Assembly (NCBI RefSeq): GCF_003171675.1
Contig: NZ_QFZQ01000008.1
Span: 62,001-126,000 of the forward strand
Source of the DNA: Reichenbachiella versicolor
GTDB taxonomy: Bacteria > Bacteroidota > Bacteroidia > Cytophagales > Cyclobacteriaceae
Length of the DNA: 64,000 bases
Direction: 5' to 3'
Positions 32,789 to 41,560 of this stretch are shown here, piece after piece. Position 1 is the stretch's first letter, and every line of letters begins with the position of its first letter. The translations under genes were made by a program, and so were the position numbers. Below the pieces are notes generated by a model. That model ran no database searches. It was not told the origin of the DNA and saw only the letters and a list, made by a program, of their open reading frames with translations.

Positions 32789-34132
32789 TTATTCTTCCAT
32801 TATTTTACAATACTTATAGTTATCGTCTATCTCGATGTAGACATCACCTCTAGCCTCTTGAAACCAATCAGACATAATATTGTTTCGCTTATTAGCCAAA
32901 GTTGCCGTTTTTAATTTTTGATAGTCTTGCTGAAGGTTAGCTTGATGTGGAGGTATTTTCTCTTTGAAATATATTATTCTAGCAGCAGGACTACCATCTC
33001 CTAATCTAAAATCGATAGGTTTAGTGATATTTCCTACTGTCATAGTGTCAATTGTAAAAAATAATGTAGGGTCAAGGGTTTCAACAGAAACTTTATTGGA
33101 TCCGCTAGCATCGCTGAAAAAACCACCGTTTCCACTGGTTTGCTGATCATCTGAATATTCTTTTGCAGCGTATTCAAAGTTTAAGCTATCATTTACAATT
33201 TTAGTTCTTAGACTATCAAGGTAATCTTTACTGTCCTGAACGTCCTGTAGAGTAGGAGATGGAATCAATAAAATGTGTCGTGCATGAAAAGTATTACCTC
33301 TTCGTTCTATTAATTGTATAAGATGAAAACCAAAATCTGATTCGATCGGGTCTGAAATTTCACCTGGTTCAAGGGCTAATGCAGCTGCTTCAAATTCAGG
33401 TACTAGTTGGCCTCTTTTCTGAAAACCTAAGTCACCACCTTTAGGTCTGGATCCAGGATCCATTGAATATTTTTGGGCTAGTACACCGAAATCTATACCT
33501 GCTTCAATGTCTTTTTTGAACCCATATAATTGCTCTCTGATTTCTTGTTTTCTAGAATCACTTACACTAGGCTCTACTACTATTTGACCTATGGTTACCT
33601 CGGTTGAGAAATAGGGTAAGCTATCTTTTGGTATAGCGTAGAAGAATTGTTGTACTTCAGCTGGAGAAGTCTCCACTGACTGCCCAATTTCACCTTGCAT
33701 CCTTTGAACTACCATTTGTTCGTGAATTTGGTCAAACAGTTCTTCTCTGAATTCAGCGACTGTTTTTCCATAAATCTCCTCAAGCTTTTCTTCAGAACCA
33801 ATCTGTTGAATGAAGTAAGACATTCTTTGATCAAGGTTAGCTTCCACCTGTTCTGCTGGTACGACGACTGAATCTATCTCTGCTTTTGCCACCATAAGTT
33901 TACTGATAACAAGGTTTTCGAGCATTTTACACTTTGCATCTCCACGAACTATTTCACCTCTGGAGAGCATTTCTAAATAACCTCTTTCTAATTCAGACTT
34001 AAGAATGATGTAGTCATCTACCTTGGCTACTACCTTTTCCAATACCATTCCATCACTTTGAGCAAATGCCAATGAGCTTGTCAAAGTGAAGAATACCCCT
34101 AATATTACCTTATTTAAAGACTTCAAAATCAT
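32789..34132 (-). CDS. SurA-like periplasmic peptidylprolyl isomerase
   Basis: 447 residues from ATG 34132 (a GTG 15 bp earlier is possible but the ATG directly precedes the signal peptide ILGVFFTLTSSLAFAQ). A SurA_N-like chaperone region occupies about 25-170, followed by two parvulin domains: one with VLAQKYSMDPGSRPKGGDLGF and EISDPIESDFGFHLIQL, the next with RHILLIPSP and EYSDDQQTSGNGGFF. SurA guides outer-membrane proteins across the periplasm. The start lies inside the end of the upstream lipoprotein gene (23-bp overlap), and MoxR follows 4 bp downstream, so the operon is tightly packed. Confidence 0.88.
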   Translation of the reverse strand: MILKSLNKVILGVFFTLTSSLAFAQSDGMVLEKVVAKVDDYIILKSELERGYLEMLSRGEIVRGDAKCKMLENLVISKLMVAKAEIDSVVVPAEQVEANLDQRMSYFIQQIGSEEKLEEIYGKTVAEFREELFDQIHEQMVVQRMQGEIGQSVETSPAEVQQFFYAIPKDSLPYFSTEVTIGQIVVEPSVSDSRKQEIREQLYGFKKDIEAGIDFGVLAQKYSMDPGSRPKGGDLGFQKRGQLVPEFEAAALALEPGEISDPIESDFGFHLIQLIERRGNTFHARHILLIPSPTLQDVQDSKDYLDSLRTKIVNDSLNFEYAAKEYSDDQQTSGNGGFFSDASGSNKVSVETLDPTLFFTIDTMTVGNITKPIDFRLGDGSPAARIIYFKEKIPPHQANLQQDYQKLKTATLANKRNNIMSDWFQEARGDVYIEIDDNYKYCKIMEE

Positions 34133-34991
34133 TATTCTGCTTAGCACTTGCCAGGATGTCCTGCTCGAGCTGTTTTCTTAGTTCTACCTTTTTCTTATTT
34201 ATCAGAATGCTCTCAATATCGTCTCGGATGTATTCGAGTGGAGAAATTTGATTAGAAATTTTATAATCCAATAATCTGATGAAATAAAAATTCTCATCAT
34301 CTTTAGTTTCTATATAGCTATTGCTTTTGAGGTATTGGACCTTATCTTCTATTTCAGTAATAGGAGTATTGTTGATCACTTCATCAAATTCAATCCACAA
34401 GTTTGACTCTAGAGATGATTTAGTTGCAAATCTATAGCAATACGACTGTATTTCTTCCAACTCTCCGTTAGGATATGATTTGATAAGCTTTCTGAAGTTA
34501 TCTATTTGAGGTGCTTCCTTTGGAACAACTGTAAATAAGCACTTAACAATGTTTTGTCTGAGTACAAAATTTTCAAATTTTTCATTGTAGTACTTCGTTA
34601 TTTCCTCATCGCTAATATTTTTATTGAGGTGTTGATTGACATAATATTTCTCATACTCATGCACCATGAGAGCATATCTATAATCTAAAACTTTTCGCTC
34701 AATGTTTGCCTCGTCAAACTCAAGCTCTTGAGTTGCTCGGTTAATCGTAAGTTGCTTTTTGATCCATTGTTCCATGAATTTCTTCATGATTAGTGAACTG
34801 TCTTTGGATGAAGATCCAACTGGAACTATACCTACTATATCATCTTCATATAAATAGGTATTGCCTACTCTTGCAACTTTTACTCGTTCAATTTTCTTCG
34901 TATCACTGGATGGCTTATACAAATTTCTCAATTGCTCGCAGGACGCGGTCAGTAAGACTAAAGCAGGCAGTGTAATAAATAATTTATTCAA
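34110..34991 (-). CDS. Lipoprotein with SurA-N-like region, no recognisable isomerase site
   Basis: 293 residues from a TTG start (34991). The signal peptide ends in the lipobox LTASC (Cys about 18), so it is membrane-anchored. The body resembles the N-terminal peptide-binding region of SurA-like proteins (VGNTYLYEDDIVGIVP near 42-57; repeated helices), but no parvulin motif of the GGDLG/GFHII type is present. It lies between two true SurA-like genes and overlaps both (8 bp upstream, 23 bp downstream). A non-catalytic chaperone partner is the likely reading, by context. Confidence 0.65.
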   Translation of the reverse strand: MNKLFITLPALVLLTASCEQLRNLYKPSSDTKKIERVKVARVGNTYLYEDDIVGIVPVGSSSKDSSLIMKKFMEQWIKKQLTINRATQELEFDEANIERKVLDYRYALMVHEYEKYYVNQHLNKNISDEEITKYYNEKFENFVLRQNIVKCLFTVVPKEAPQIDNFRKLIKSYPNGELEEIQSYCYRFATKSSLESNLWIEFDEVINNTPITEIEDKVQYLKSNSYIETKDDENFYFIRLLDYKISNQISPLEYIRDDIESILINKKKVELRKQLEQDILASAKQNNDFEVFK

Positions 34992-36933
34992 ACTCAGACG
35001 TGTATTTTTTTAATGCAGATTTTGAGACTTTTATGGGGTACTTCTTCCTTAATTCATCTAGCCACAATTGTTCTAGTTCAGATTGATAATCAGAAATTAC
35101 CAATCCTCTGGTCTCCTTAAGTTCTTTGTATCCTTTTTTCTTAATTTCTGAAATAGACCAAAGCGTAGTATACTCTGTGTGTTTTTCAATATGTATTCCT
35201 TCTTTCCAATTTTTATCTATAAAAGTGTTATCACCTTTCATGACTTTTTCATTAGAAACTTGTAGTGATAGTGATTTTTCTTTGTTGTATATTGAATCTA
35301 GCTGCTGATTAGTCATATGTAGGTTATCAATGATTGATTCAATTATAGAAGTATCTGTTAATACAAATTTCCTGACCAGAGCATGTTCTCCAAGAATGTA
35401 TTTTTCTTTATTGGATTCATAGAATTTCTTTAACCCAGTAGTATCCTCAATTGCTTTATTCCACACTTTTTTCTCCATGAGGTTAAAGAGTAAAATACCG
35501 CTGCGATATTCATCAAGGATCATTTTATATTCTTGGTTATTGACAGTGATATCTTCTTTTTCAAAGTCAAATATTACTTTTTCTTCATACTGATCAAAAA
35601 GCTGTTGAAGGTATTCTTCTCGAGTGGTAGTCTTTCTTGGCTTTTGTTTTGCGACCACAAAAGCCCAAAAATCAGAGATTGGGAATTTTTTCTTCCCTAT
35701 TGTTATTAGAGATTTTTCAGATAAATCATTTTTAGAAATTTCCCATTGTCCAGTTAGTAAAGTAGAGTCCACAGCTGAGAAAGCTTGATTCTTTAGGATA
35801 GTGTCAAGTATGTATTCATGCTCTTTTTTCAGTCTTTTGATTGCAGTTTCTTTCTTAATTTTAGAACGTCCATCTCTTGAGATTCGCTTTTCTATTGTGG
35901 ATTTCTGTTCTTCTAATGATGAAATAGACTTTTTATCTAAAAGTTTAATAATATGCCATCCAAATTGAGTTTTAACGGGTTTAGAGATTTCTCCTTTTTT
36001 AAGAGAAAAGGCTGCATCTTCGAACTCGGGCACTAGGTTTCCTGTACCAAACCATCTGAGCTTACCTCCAACTTTAGCAGTATTCTGGTCGTCAGAATAA
36101 AGTGCACATTGTTCATCCCAATCTTTTCCGGACATTAGATTTTGGTAAATGGATTCTGCTTTTTCTTTAGCTTTTAATTGAGCAGTTTCATCACCTTGAT
36201 ATCTAATCATTATATGTGCAGTAAGCGCTTGACCTCTAGCTGGTCGCTTATCCTCCACTCGTAAAATATGATATCCAAATCTGGTAGTAAAAGGACCTAC
36301 TATTGATCCAACTTGGTTAGAGTAAGCCGCATTTTCAAATGGGTAAACCATTTGCAACGCTGAGAAATAACCTAAATACCCGTTATTTTTTAATGCACTC
36401 TTGTCATCAGAATACTGTTTTGCCAATTTGCCAAAATCTTCACCAGCTTCAATTCTTTTCTTAATATCTAGAAGTCTATCGTAAATTTCAAGAGTATCCT
36501 CTGGTGTTGCGTTAGGTTTATTCTTGAGTAAAATATGAGATCCTGAAACTTCCCACAGCATTCTTTCATAAGTTTCTTTAACCTGTTCGTTGTTGATTTT
36601 TGAGGTCAGTAGATACGGCTCAATGAGTTGTTCTTTGTATCCGTTCAATTCTTTAATAAATCCCTCTTCTTGATCCATTTTAAGGCTTCGCGCCTCTTTG
36701 ACTTTAAGTCTGAAATCAATATATAGTTTTAAGTAATCATTAACCTTTTGAGAGGCTGAATCAGAACTTGGTCTTTCTGAGTTTTTTAGAAAATAGTATT
36801 CAAATTCAGCTAAGTCATGTTTATCGTTACCAATGTTGAATAGAGTGACTTTGGATTTGTCCTTAATAGCTGGTTTTGCGAAGGAGTGAGTGAAAAGGGT
36901 GGTTAGTAATAATAAAAGGAGGGTACGATTCAT
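34984..36933 (-). CDS. Large periplasmic peptidylprolyl isomerase with two parvulin domains
   Basis: 649 residues. A signal peptide (LLLLLLTTLFTHSFA) is followed by a SurA_N-like region, parvulin domain 1 (about 125-235: SGSHILLKNKP, LAKQYSDDKSALKNNGYLGY, FTTRFGYHILRV) and domain 2 (about 240-345: AHIMIRYQGDE, LYSDDQNTAKVGGKLRWF, KTQFGWHIIKL). The last 300 residues are unrecognised. It should help fold outer-membrane or secreted proteins. The start overlaps the anti-sigma kinase gene by 4 bp, coupling it to a partner-switching module. Confidence 0.88.
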   Translation of the reverse strand: MNRTLLLLLLTTLFTHSFAKPAIKDKSKVTLFNIGNDKHDLAEFEYYFLKNSERPSSDSASQKVNDYLKLYIDFRLKVKEARSLKMDQEEGFIKELNGYKEQLIEPYLLTSKINNEQVKETYERMLWEVSGSHILLKNKPNATPEDTLEIYDRLLDIKKRIEAGEDFGKLAKQYSDDKSALKNNGYLGYFSALQMVYPFENAAYSNQVGSIVGPFTTRFGYHILRVEDKRPARGQALTAHIMIRYQGDETAQLKAKEKAESIYQNLMSGKDWDEQCALYSDDQNTAKVGGKLRWFGTGNLVPEFEDAAFSLKKGEISKPVKTQFGWHIIKLLDKKSISSLEEQKSTIEKRISRDGRSKIKKETAIKRLKKEHEYILDTILKNQAFSAVDSTLLTGQWEISKNDLSEKSLITIGKKKFPISDFWAFVVAKQKPRKTTTREEYLQQLFDQYEEKVIFDFEKEDITVNNQEYKMILDEYRSGILLFNLMEKKVWNKAIEDTTGLKKFYESNKEKYILGEHALVRKFVLTDTSIIESIIDNLHMTNQQLDSIYNKEKSLSLQVSNEKVMKGDNTFIDKNWKEGIHIEKHTEYTTLWSISEIKKKGYKELKETRGLVISDYQSELEQLWLDELRKKYPIKVSKSALKKYTSEFE

Positions 36934-37349
36934 TTTTTCTTGTCAATGTTCTTGGTCATACAACATACATTTCGAGACTTCTCACACTTGAATTCTACCT
37001 GATCCATTATTTTTTTAACAAGCATTATACCAAGTCCTCCTCGACGTTTGCTCATAACGATATCATCGATAGCTGGCTCTTTATAGTGTGTATAGTCGAA
37101 GGCTTCTCCATGGTCTACAATTTCAAATTTAATCTTATCACCTTCATCCTGTACGTAAACTTCTAAGTTTTCATTAGGATTATCTTTATTAGAGTGGATC
37201 ATCAAATTTGCACAGACCTCGTCTACAGCTAGAACTACTTTGTTTGATTCCTTTTCAGAGAGACCTATATCATTAAGCACTTCAGTCAAAAAATGACGAA
37301 TGTCTTTGAGTTTCTCTCTTTTACACGATGTTTTGAACTGATGTGTCAT
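36930..37349 (-). CDS. Anti-sigma regulatory factor (RsbW-like serine kinase, HATPase)
   Basis: 139 residues, one HATPase_c domain. N-box VDEVCANLMIHS, G1-type EIVDHGEAFDY, G2-type RRGGLGIMLVKKIMD. RsbW-type kinases bind a sigma factor or other partner and phosphorylate a STAS antagonist. It lies in order phosphatase, STAS, kinase, overlapping the STAS gene by 4 bp upstream and the isomerase gene by 4 bp downstream. The controlled partner is not encoded here. Confidence 0.88.
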   Translation of the reverse strand: MTHQFKTSCKREKLKDIRHFLTEVLNDIGLSEKESNKVVLAVDEVCANLMIHSNKDNPNENLEVYVQDEGDKIKFEIVDHGEAFDYTHYKEPAIDDIVMSKRRGGLGIMLVKKIMDQVEFKCEKSRNVCCMTKNIDKKK

Positions 37350-37687
37350 TTTAATTCTGCCAGCGCTTCCTCCTTCGATGGTTGAATATTCATCAATAGA
37401 TTTAATCCCAAGATTTCAAAAACATCTATGACCTTTTCAGACATATTAAAAAGTACCATTTGGATTTCTTCATTTTCAAGATCTTGTAATATAGACATGA
37501 ATACACCTAAGCCTGCTGAAGAGATATATTCTAATTCTGACATATCTATCAGAATTTTTTTACTCTGTTGCATTGCTTCTTTCAAAGCAGTTTCTAAATA
37601 AATGGATGATGAAGCATCTATCTCTCCATGGACAGAGAGTTCATATACTCCTTCATCAGCTATCGAATGTGTATCAATCGTTACCAT
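37346..37687 (-). CDS. STAS-domain anti-sigma factor antagonist
   Basis: 113 residues, a single STAS domain. The strand-loop KILIDMSELEYISSAGLGVF carries the Ser-Ser pair (SSAGLG) that includes the usual phosphorylation site. In partner switching the unphosphorylated form sequesters the RsbW-like kinase; a SpoIIE phosphatase regenerates it. All three partners are adjacent. It begins 1 bp after the phosphatase stop and overlaps the kinase start by 4 bp. Confidence 0.92.
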   Translation of the reverse strand: MVTIDTHSIADEGVYELSVHGEIDASSSIYLETALKEAMQQSKKILIDMSELEYISSAGLGVFMSILQDLENEEIQMVLFNMSEKVIDVFEILGLNLLMNIQPSKEEALAELK

Positions 37688-37688
37688 T

Positions 37689-39746
37689 TTATTTTCTAAA
37701 CTTTAGAATTAATAATGTATAGTCGTCGGATAGTTTATCTTCCTCACAAAACGAATAGAGGTCATTAATTAAACTCTGTTGAATTGCCTCAGGAGCCAAT
37801 TCAGCGTTTTGGGTTAATGTTTTGAGTAGTCTTTCAGAGCCATATTGCTCTTTGTTTTTATTTGTCGCCTCGGTGATCCCGTCTGTATATAGTACCAATA
37901 CATCATTTACCGCAAATTCAAACTCGTTGACTTGTACGTAGTTGTGAAACTTAGAGTTTCTTAAAATCCCAAGTCCAAGACCTTTATTCTTGAAATATGA
38001 AGCCTGACTGTCTTTTGCACTATAGAATAATGATGGACAATGTCCTGCACGAGCAAATGTGGCTTTATTCGTTTGACTATCGATTACGAAATAAGACACT
38101 GTAATAAATGATGTTTGCTCCAGACACCTACTCAAAGCGTCATTGGCATAGACCATGAAATCTTCAGGATTAAGGTCTAGATGAACTAAGCTATGAAAGA
38201 TACCTTTCATTTGTGCCATATGAAATGCAGCTGAAGTTCCTTTACCAGAGACGTCTCCGATAATCAAAGCTGTGCGGTGATCGTCCAATTCGAAAATATC
38301 ATAATAATCACCCCCTACTTCATCAGCAGCCTGAGTAAAAGCATGTATGTCAAATGCCTCATGTTGCACAAGCTTATCAGGTAGTAGTTGTCGCTGAACT
38401 CTGTTTGCTATTTTTAATTCTTCTTGATATCGTTCATTTGTTAGGGCTTCTTGTAGTAATCGGAAGTTTTCAATTGAGACATTGGCTTGATTCACAAAGG
38501 TATCAATGATGTCAATCATTTCTTTGTTGAAGCCATCATTTACCTCTTTAAGTAAAACTAGTTTTCCAATTTTTTCACCCTTAACATTGACAGGAAACTG
38601 AAGTACTGATTTATAATCAGGATGTTTTATGTTGGCAGTTAGTTTAATCTGATCATTGTTTTGATCAAACTCTGAGTTGAGTATTTTTTTGAATCTACTG
38701 CTTTCAACAGCGGATTTGATTTTTGGAATTGCTGTTTTTTCTATTCTGTCTGTTAAAGTAACGTTGATGTTTTTAGATTCATCTCTAATTTCTATCCAAG
38801 CTGCTTCACTGAATACGGCGCTCGTAGCACTTTCCATGAGTATTTCATAGACTTTCTCTTCACTTTCACCAGCTGGAATGGATTGGCTTAATCTTTGAAA
38901 ACTCACTGCTTCATCTAATTTTCTTTCAAATACTGATGTTGTTGGTAAATTGAACAGTATAACTAAGAAAGAAATTGCCGCATATATGACAATGAAAGTA
39001 ATCATAGAGAGTATGAAAACATTGTCGAGTAAGTCGCGAATCAATATCGACTTATCAGAGTAGAACATCAATGTGCGTACAAAGTACCAGATGTAAACTA
39101 CTACCAGAAGAATGAAAAGTAAACTTCTCCACTTCTGTTTAAAATTCAAGTAAGCAATCCACTTCAGGTTAAAAGACAATACCAGACCAATAATTCCTAA
39201 AACAGCATATATCGCGATAAAAGATGGCTCATTGTAATGATGAAAGAATAAATCATATATTAAGGTAGCAAGCAGTAAGTATTCGTATATCTGCCAAGTA
39301 GCTAGAAGAGATTTGGTTTTTTGGTAAAGGATTAATCGTTTCCAGACTACGTAGGTAGAAGACACGAACCCAATTATCAACCCCATGTTAATATGGTAGA
39401 AGAAGTTGATAATAATGCTATTCTCAGTTAGTCTATGTCCATCTAGAATATTGAAGAAAAACTCAATTACTAGGGTCACTATCGTGGTTACTAATCCAAA
39501 AACAAATACTTTCCAGAGAAGATCTACGAAATTGACACTTTCAGCCTTACTAATGCTGTATCTGTAGTAAATCAGAATGGCACAAATAAAGAAAGCTAGT
39601 AAAAGATTAGATATGATGTTTGGAAGACCAAAGGCGATCTCATTTTTTTCACTAAAAGCTGCCATTAAATCTACTATGGTCAAAAGTGACCAAAAGATCG
39701 TTGCAAAAATGACGCTAAGGCGGATTATCCCTTTTTGAGAGAGCAT
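37689..39746 (-). CDS. Membrane SpoIIE/PP2C-type serine phosphatase with GAF-like domain
   Basis: 685 residues. Seven to eight hydrophobic segments occupy residues 1-265, a GAF-like sensor domain about 285-430, and a SpoIIE phosphatase domain about 450-685 with QRQLLPDKL, DEVGGDYYDIFEL (metal Asp), IGDVSGKGTSAAFHM and LVLYTDGITEA, DDYTLLIL at the end. It should dephosphorylate the STAS protein encoded next, so a membrane or ligand signal sets the state of the switch. It is the first gene of the seven-gene operon that ends with moxR. Confidence 0.9.
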   Translation of the reverse strand: MLSQKGIIRLSVIFATIFWSLLTIVDLMAAFSEKNEIAFGLPNIISNLLLAFFICAILIYYRYSISKAESVNFVDLLWKVFVFGLVTTIVTLVIEFFFNILDGHRLTENSIIINFFYHINMGLIIGFVSSTYVVWKRLILYQKTKSLLATWQIYEYLLLATLIYDLFFHHYNEPSFIAIYAVLGIIGLVLSFNLKWIAYLNFKQKWRSLLFILLVVVYIWYFVRTLMFYSDKSILIRDLLDNVFILSMITFIVIYAAISFLVILFNLPTTSVFERKLDEAVSFQRLSQSIPAGESEEKVYEILMESATSAVFSEAAWIEIRDESKNINVTLTDRIEKTAIPKIKSAVESSRFKKILNSEFDQNNDQIKLTANIKHPDYKSVLQFPVNVKGEKIGKLVLLKEVNDGFNKEMIDIIDTFVNQANVSIENFRLLQEALTNERYQEELKIANRVQRQLLPDKLVQHEAFDIHAFTQAADEVGGDYYDIFELDDHRTALIIGDVSGKGTSAAFHMAQMKGIFHSLVHLDLNPEDFMVYANDALSRCLEQTSFITVSYFVIDSQTNKATFARAGHCPSLFYSAKDSQASYFKNKGLGLGILRNSKFHNYVQVNEFEFAVNDVLVLYTDGITEATNKNKEQYGSERLLKTLTQNAELAPEAIQQSLINDLYSFCEEDKLSDDYTLLILKFRK

Positions 39747-39820
39747 CTATATTAGTGAATATTCAGTTTGTAATCAAGCAATGATGCCTTGAACGCAGCA
39801 ATTTAGTAATTATTGGAGAT

Positions 39821-39859
39821 TACAAACAAAAAACGGATCATACTCAGTACGATCCGTTT
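39821..39859 (-). terminator. Intrinsic terminator of guaB
   Basis: Perfect 9-bp stem AAACGGATC (39831-39839) with GATCCGTTT (39851-39859). Read on the minus strand it is followed by a T-rich tail (TTTGTTTG). It lies 28 bp after the guaB stop; a weaker T-run on the + side is also present. Confidence 0.85.
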
Positions 39860-39886
39860 AGATTTTTTAAAGAAATTCAGTTTGAA

Positions 39887-41353
39887 TTATCTTGAATAAT
39901 TTGGTGCTTCTCGGGTTATATGTACATCATGAGGGTGAGATTCCTTCATTCCTGACCCGGTAATTTTTACAAATTTGGCTTTCTTCAAGTCTTCAATTGA
40001 TCCTGCTCCACAATATCCCATTCCAGCTTTAAGACCACCAGTCATTTGGTAAAGAACTTCAGCCACCATGCCTTTGTAAGGGACACGTCCTACAATTCCT
40101 TCAGGTACTAGTTTCTTTACATCATCTTCAGCATCTTGGAAATACCTGTCCTTTGACCCGTCTTCCATTGCTTCCAATGACCCCATACCTCGGTAAGTCT
40201 TGAATTTTCGACCCTCATAAATTATTACTTCTCCGGGAGCTTCTTCTGTACCTCCAAGTAAGCTACCAATCATGATGCAGTTGCCCCCTGCAGCTATTGC
40301 CTTTACAAAATCGCCAGAAAATCTGATACCTCCGTCAGCGATAATAGGAATTCCTCTTCCTTCAACGGCTTTAGCTGCCTCGTACACAGCCGATAGTTGT
40401 GGCATACCTACACCAGCTATAATTCTAGTCGTACAAATAGATCCAGGTCCTACACCTACTTTTATGGCATCTGCTCCTGCATCCGCTAATGCCACAGCGG
40501 CTTCGGCAGTTGCTATGTTTCCAACTATTACATCAATATCAAATTTTTGTTTGATTCTCTTACAAGTATCGATAACACCTTTTGAATGACCGTGGGCAGT
40601 ATCTATTGAGATTACATCTACACCCGCTTCAATAAGCTTTTGTACCCTTTCCTCGATATCTGGAGTCACTCCTACAGCTGCACCTACTCTAAGACGGCCG
40701 AATTCATCCTTACACGCGTTAGGTTTATCTTTATTTTTAAGAATATCTTTGTAAGTGATTAATCCAGTCAATTTTCCTTCAGAATCTACAATAGGAAGCT
40801 TTTCTATTCTGTGGTCTTGTAAGATACTCTCTGCCTCATTCAATCCAATCTTGTCTGTTGCTGTGACTAGATTATCAGAGGTCATGATTTCTTTGATTAA
40901 CTGATCTTTATTCTTTTGAAATCTAAGATCTCTATTAGTTATAATCCCTATTAGTTTTTTCTCTGAGTTTACAACTGGGATACCGCCAATCTTGTATTCT
41001 CTCATTGAAGCTAGAGCATCTCGCACAGTGGCTGTTTCAGGAAGTGTGACTGGATCTAGGATCATTCCACTTTGCGACCTTTTTACTTTACGAACTTGAG
41101 CAGCTTGCTGATCAATCGTCATATTTTTGTGAATGATACCAATTCCACCCTCAAGAGCCATCGAAATAGCTAGAGCTGACTCTGTTACAGTATCCATCGC
41201 TGCGGATACTAATGGAATGTTTAATTTAATGTTTTTAGTGAGATATGTACTTGTATCAGTATCTCTCGGCAAAACCTCAGAATAACCCGGAAGTAATAGA
41301 ACATCGTCGTAAGTGAGGGCTTCGAAAACAAGCTTGGAATTATCGAAATGCAT
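39887..41353 (-). CDS. guaB: Inosine-5'-monophosphate dehydrogenase
   Basis: 488 residues from ATG 41353; a TTG six bases earlier is possible but less likely. Catalytic-loop GPGSICTTRIIAGVG holds the active cysteine; a pair of CBS domains sits at about 95-210 (EYKIGGIPVVNSEKK, DHRIEKLPIVDSEG); the flap region has GMGSLEAMEDGSKDRY. It oxidises IMP to XMP with NAD+, the first committed step of GMP synthesis. A TAnnTTTG element (41382-41389) lies about 30 bp upstream and a terminator follows. It appears monocistronic. Confidence 0.97.
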   Translation of the reverse strand: MHFDNSKLVFEALTYDDVLLLPGYSEVLPRDTDTSTYLTKNIKLNIPLVSAAMDTVTESALAISMALEGGIGIIHKNMTIDQQAAQVRKVKRSQSGMILDPVTLPETATVRDALASMREYKIGGIPVVNSEKKLIGIITNRDLRFQKNKDQLIKEIMTSDNLVTATDKIGLNEAESILQDHRIEKLPIVDSEGKLTGLITYKDILKNKDKPNACKDEFGRLRVGAAVGVTPDIEERVQKLIEAGVDVISIDTAHGHSKGVIDTCKRIKQKFDIDVIVGNIATAEAAVALADAGADAIKVGVGPGSICTTRIIAGVGMPQLSAVYEAAKAVEGRGIPIIADGGIRFSGDFVKAIAAGGNCIMIGSLLGGTEEAPGEVIIYEGRKFKTYRGMGSLEAMEDGSKDRYFQDAEDDVKKLVPEGIVGRVPYKGMVAEVLYQMTGGLKAGMGYCGAGSIEDLKKAKFVKITGSGMKESHPHDVHITREAPNYSR

Positions 41354-41381
41354 GGGCAAATAACTGTTTTTATTTGCCGTG

Positions 41382-41389
41382 CAAAGCTA
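41382..41389 (-). promoter_or_regulatory. TAnnTTTG element of guaB
   Basis: Minus-strand TAGCTTTG, an exact match, lies 28 bp upstream of the ATG at 41353. No TTG at the usual distance upstream was seen. Confidence 0.5.
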
Positions 41390-41534
41390 GGATTTTTTAG
41401 AAATTAAAAGCCACTCTTTTCATGATATCTTTTTTAAGATTTGAGACTATTTACGACAATTAGTTTAATTATTTAAAAACGATCTAAATTACATCGTTGA
41501 CTTGTAAACGACAACACTATTTTTCTATTTGTAA

Positions 41535-41542
41535 TAATTTTG
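41535..41542 (+). promoter_or_regulatory. TAnnTTTG element of hemA
   Basis: TAATTTTG matches the Bacteroidota -7 element exactly and lies 18 bp upstream of the hemA ATG. The nearest TTG (41502-41504) is 30 bp upstream, farther than usual. Confidence 0.45.
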
Positions 41543-41560
41543 CAGTCAACATAAATCATT

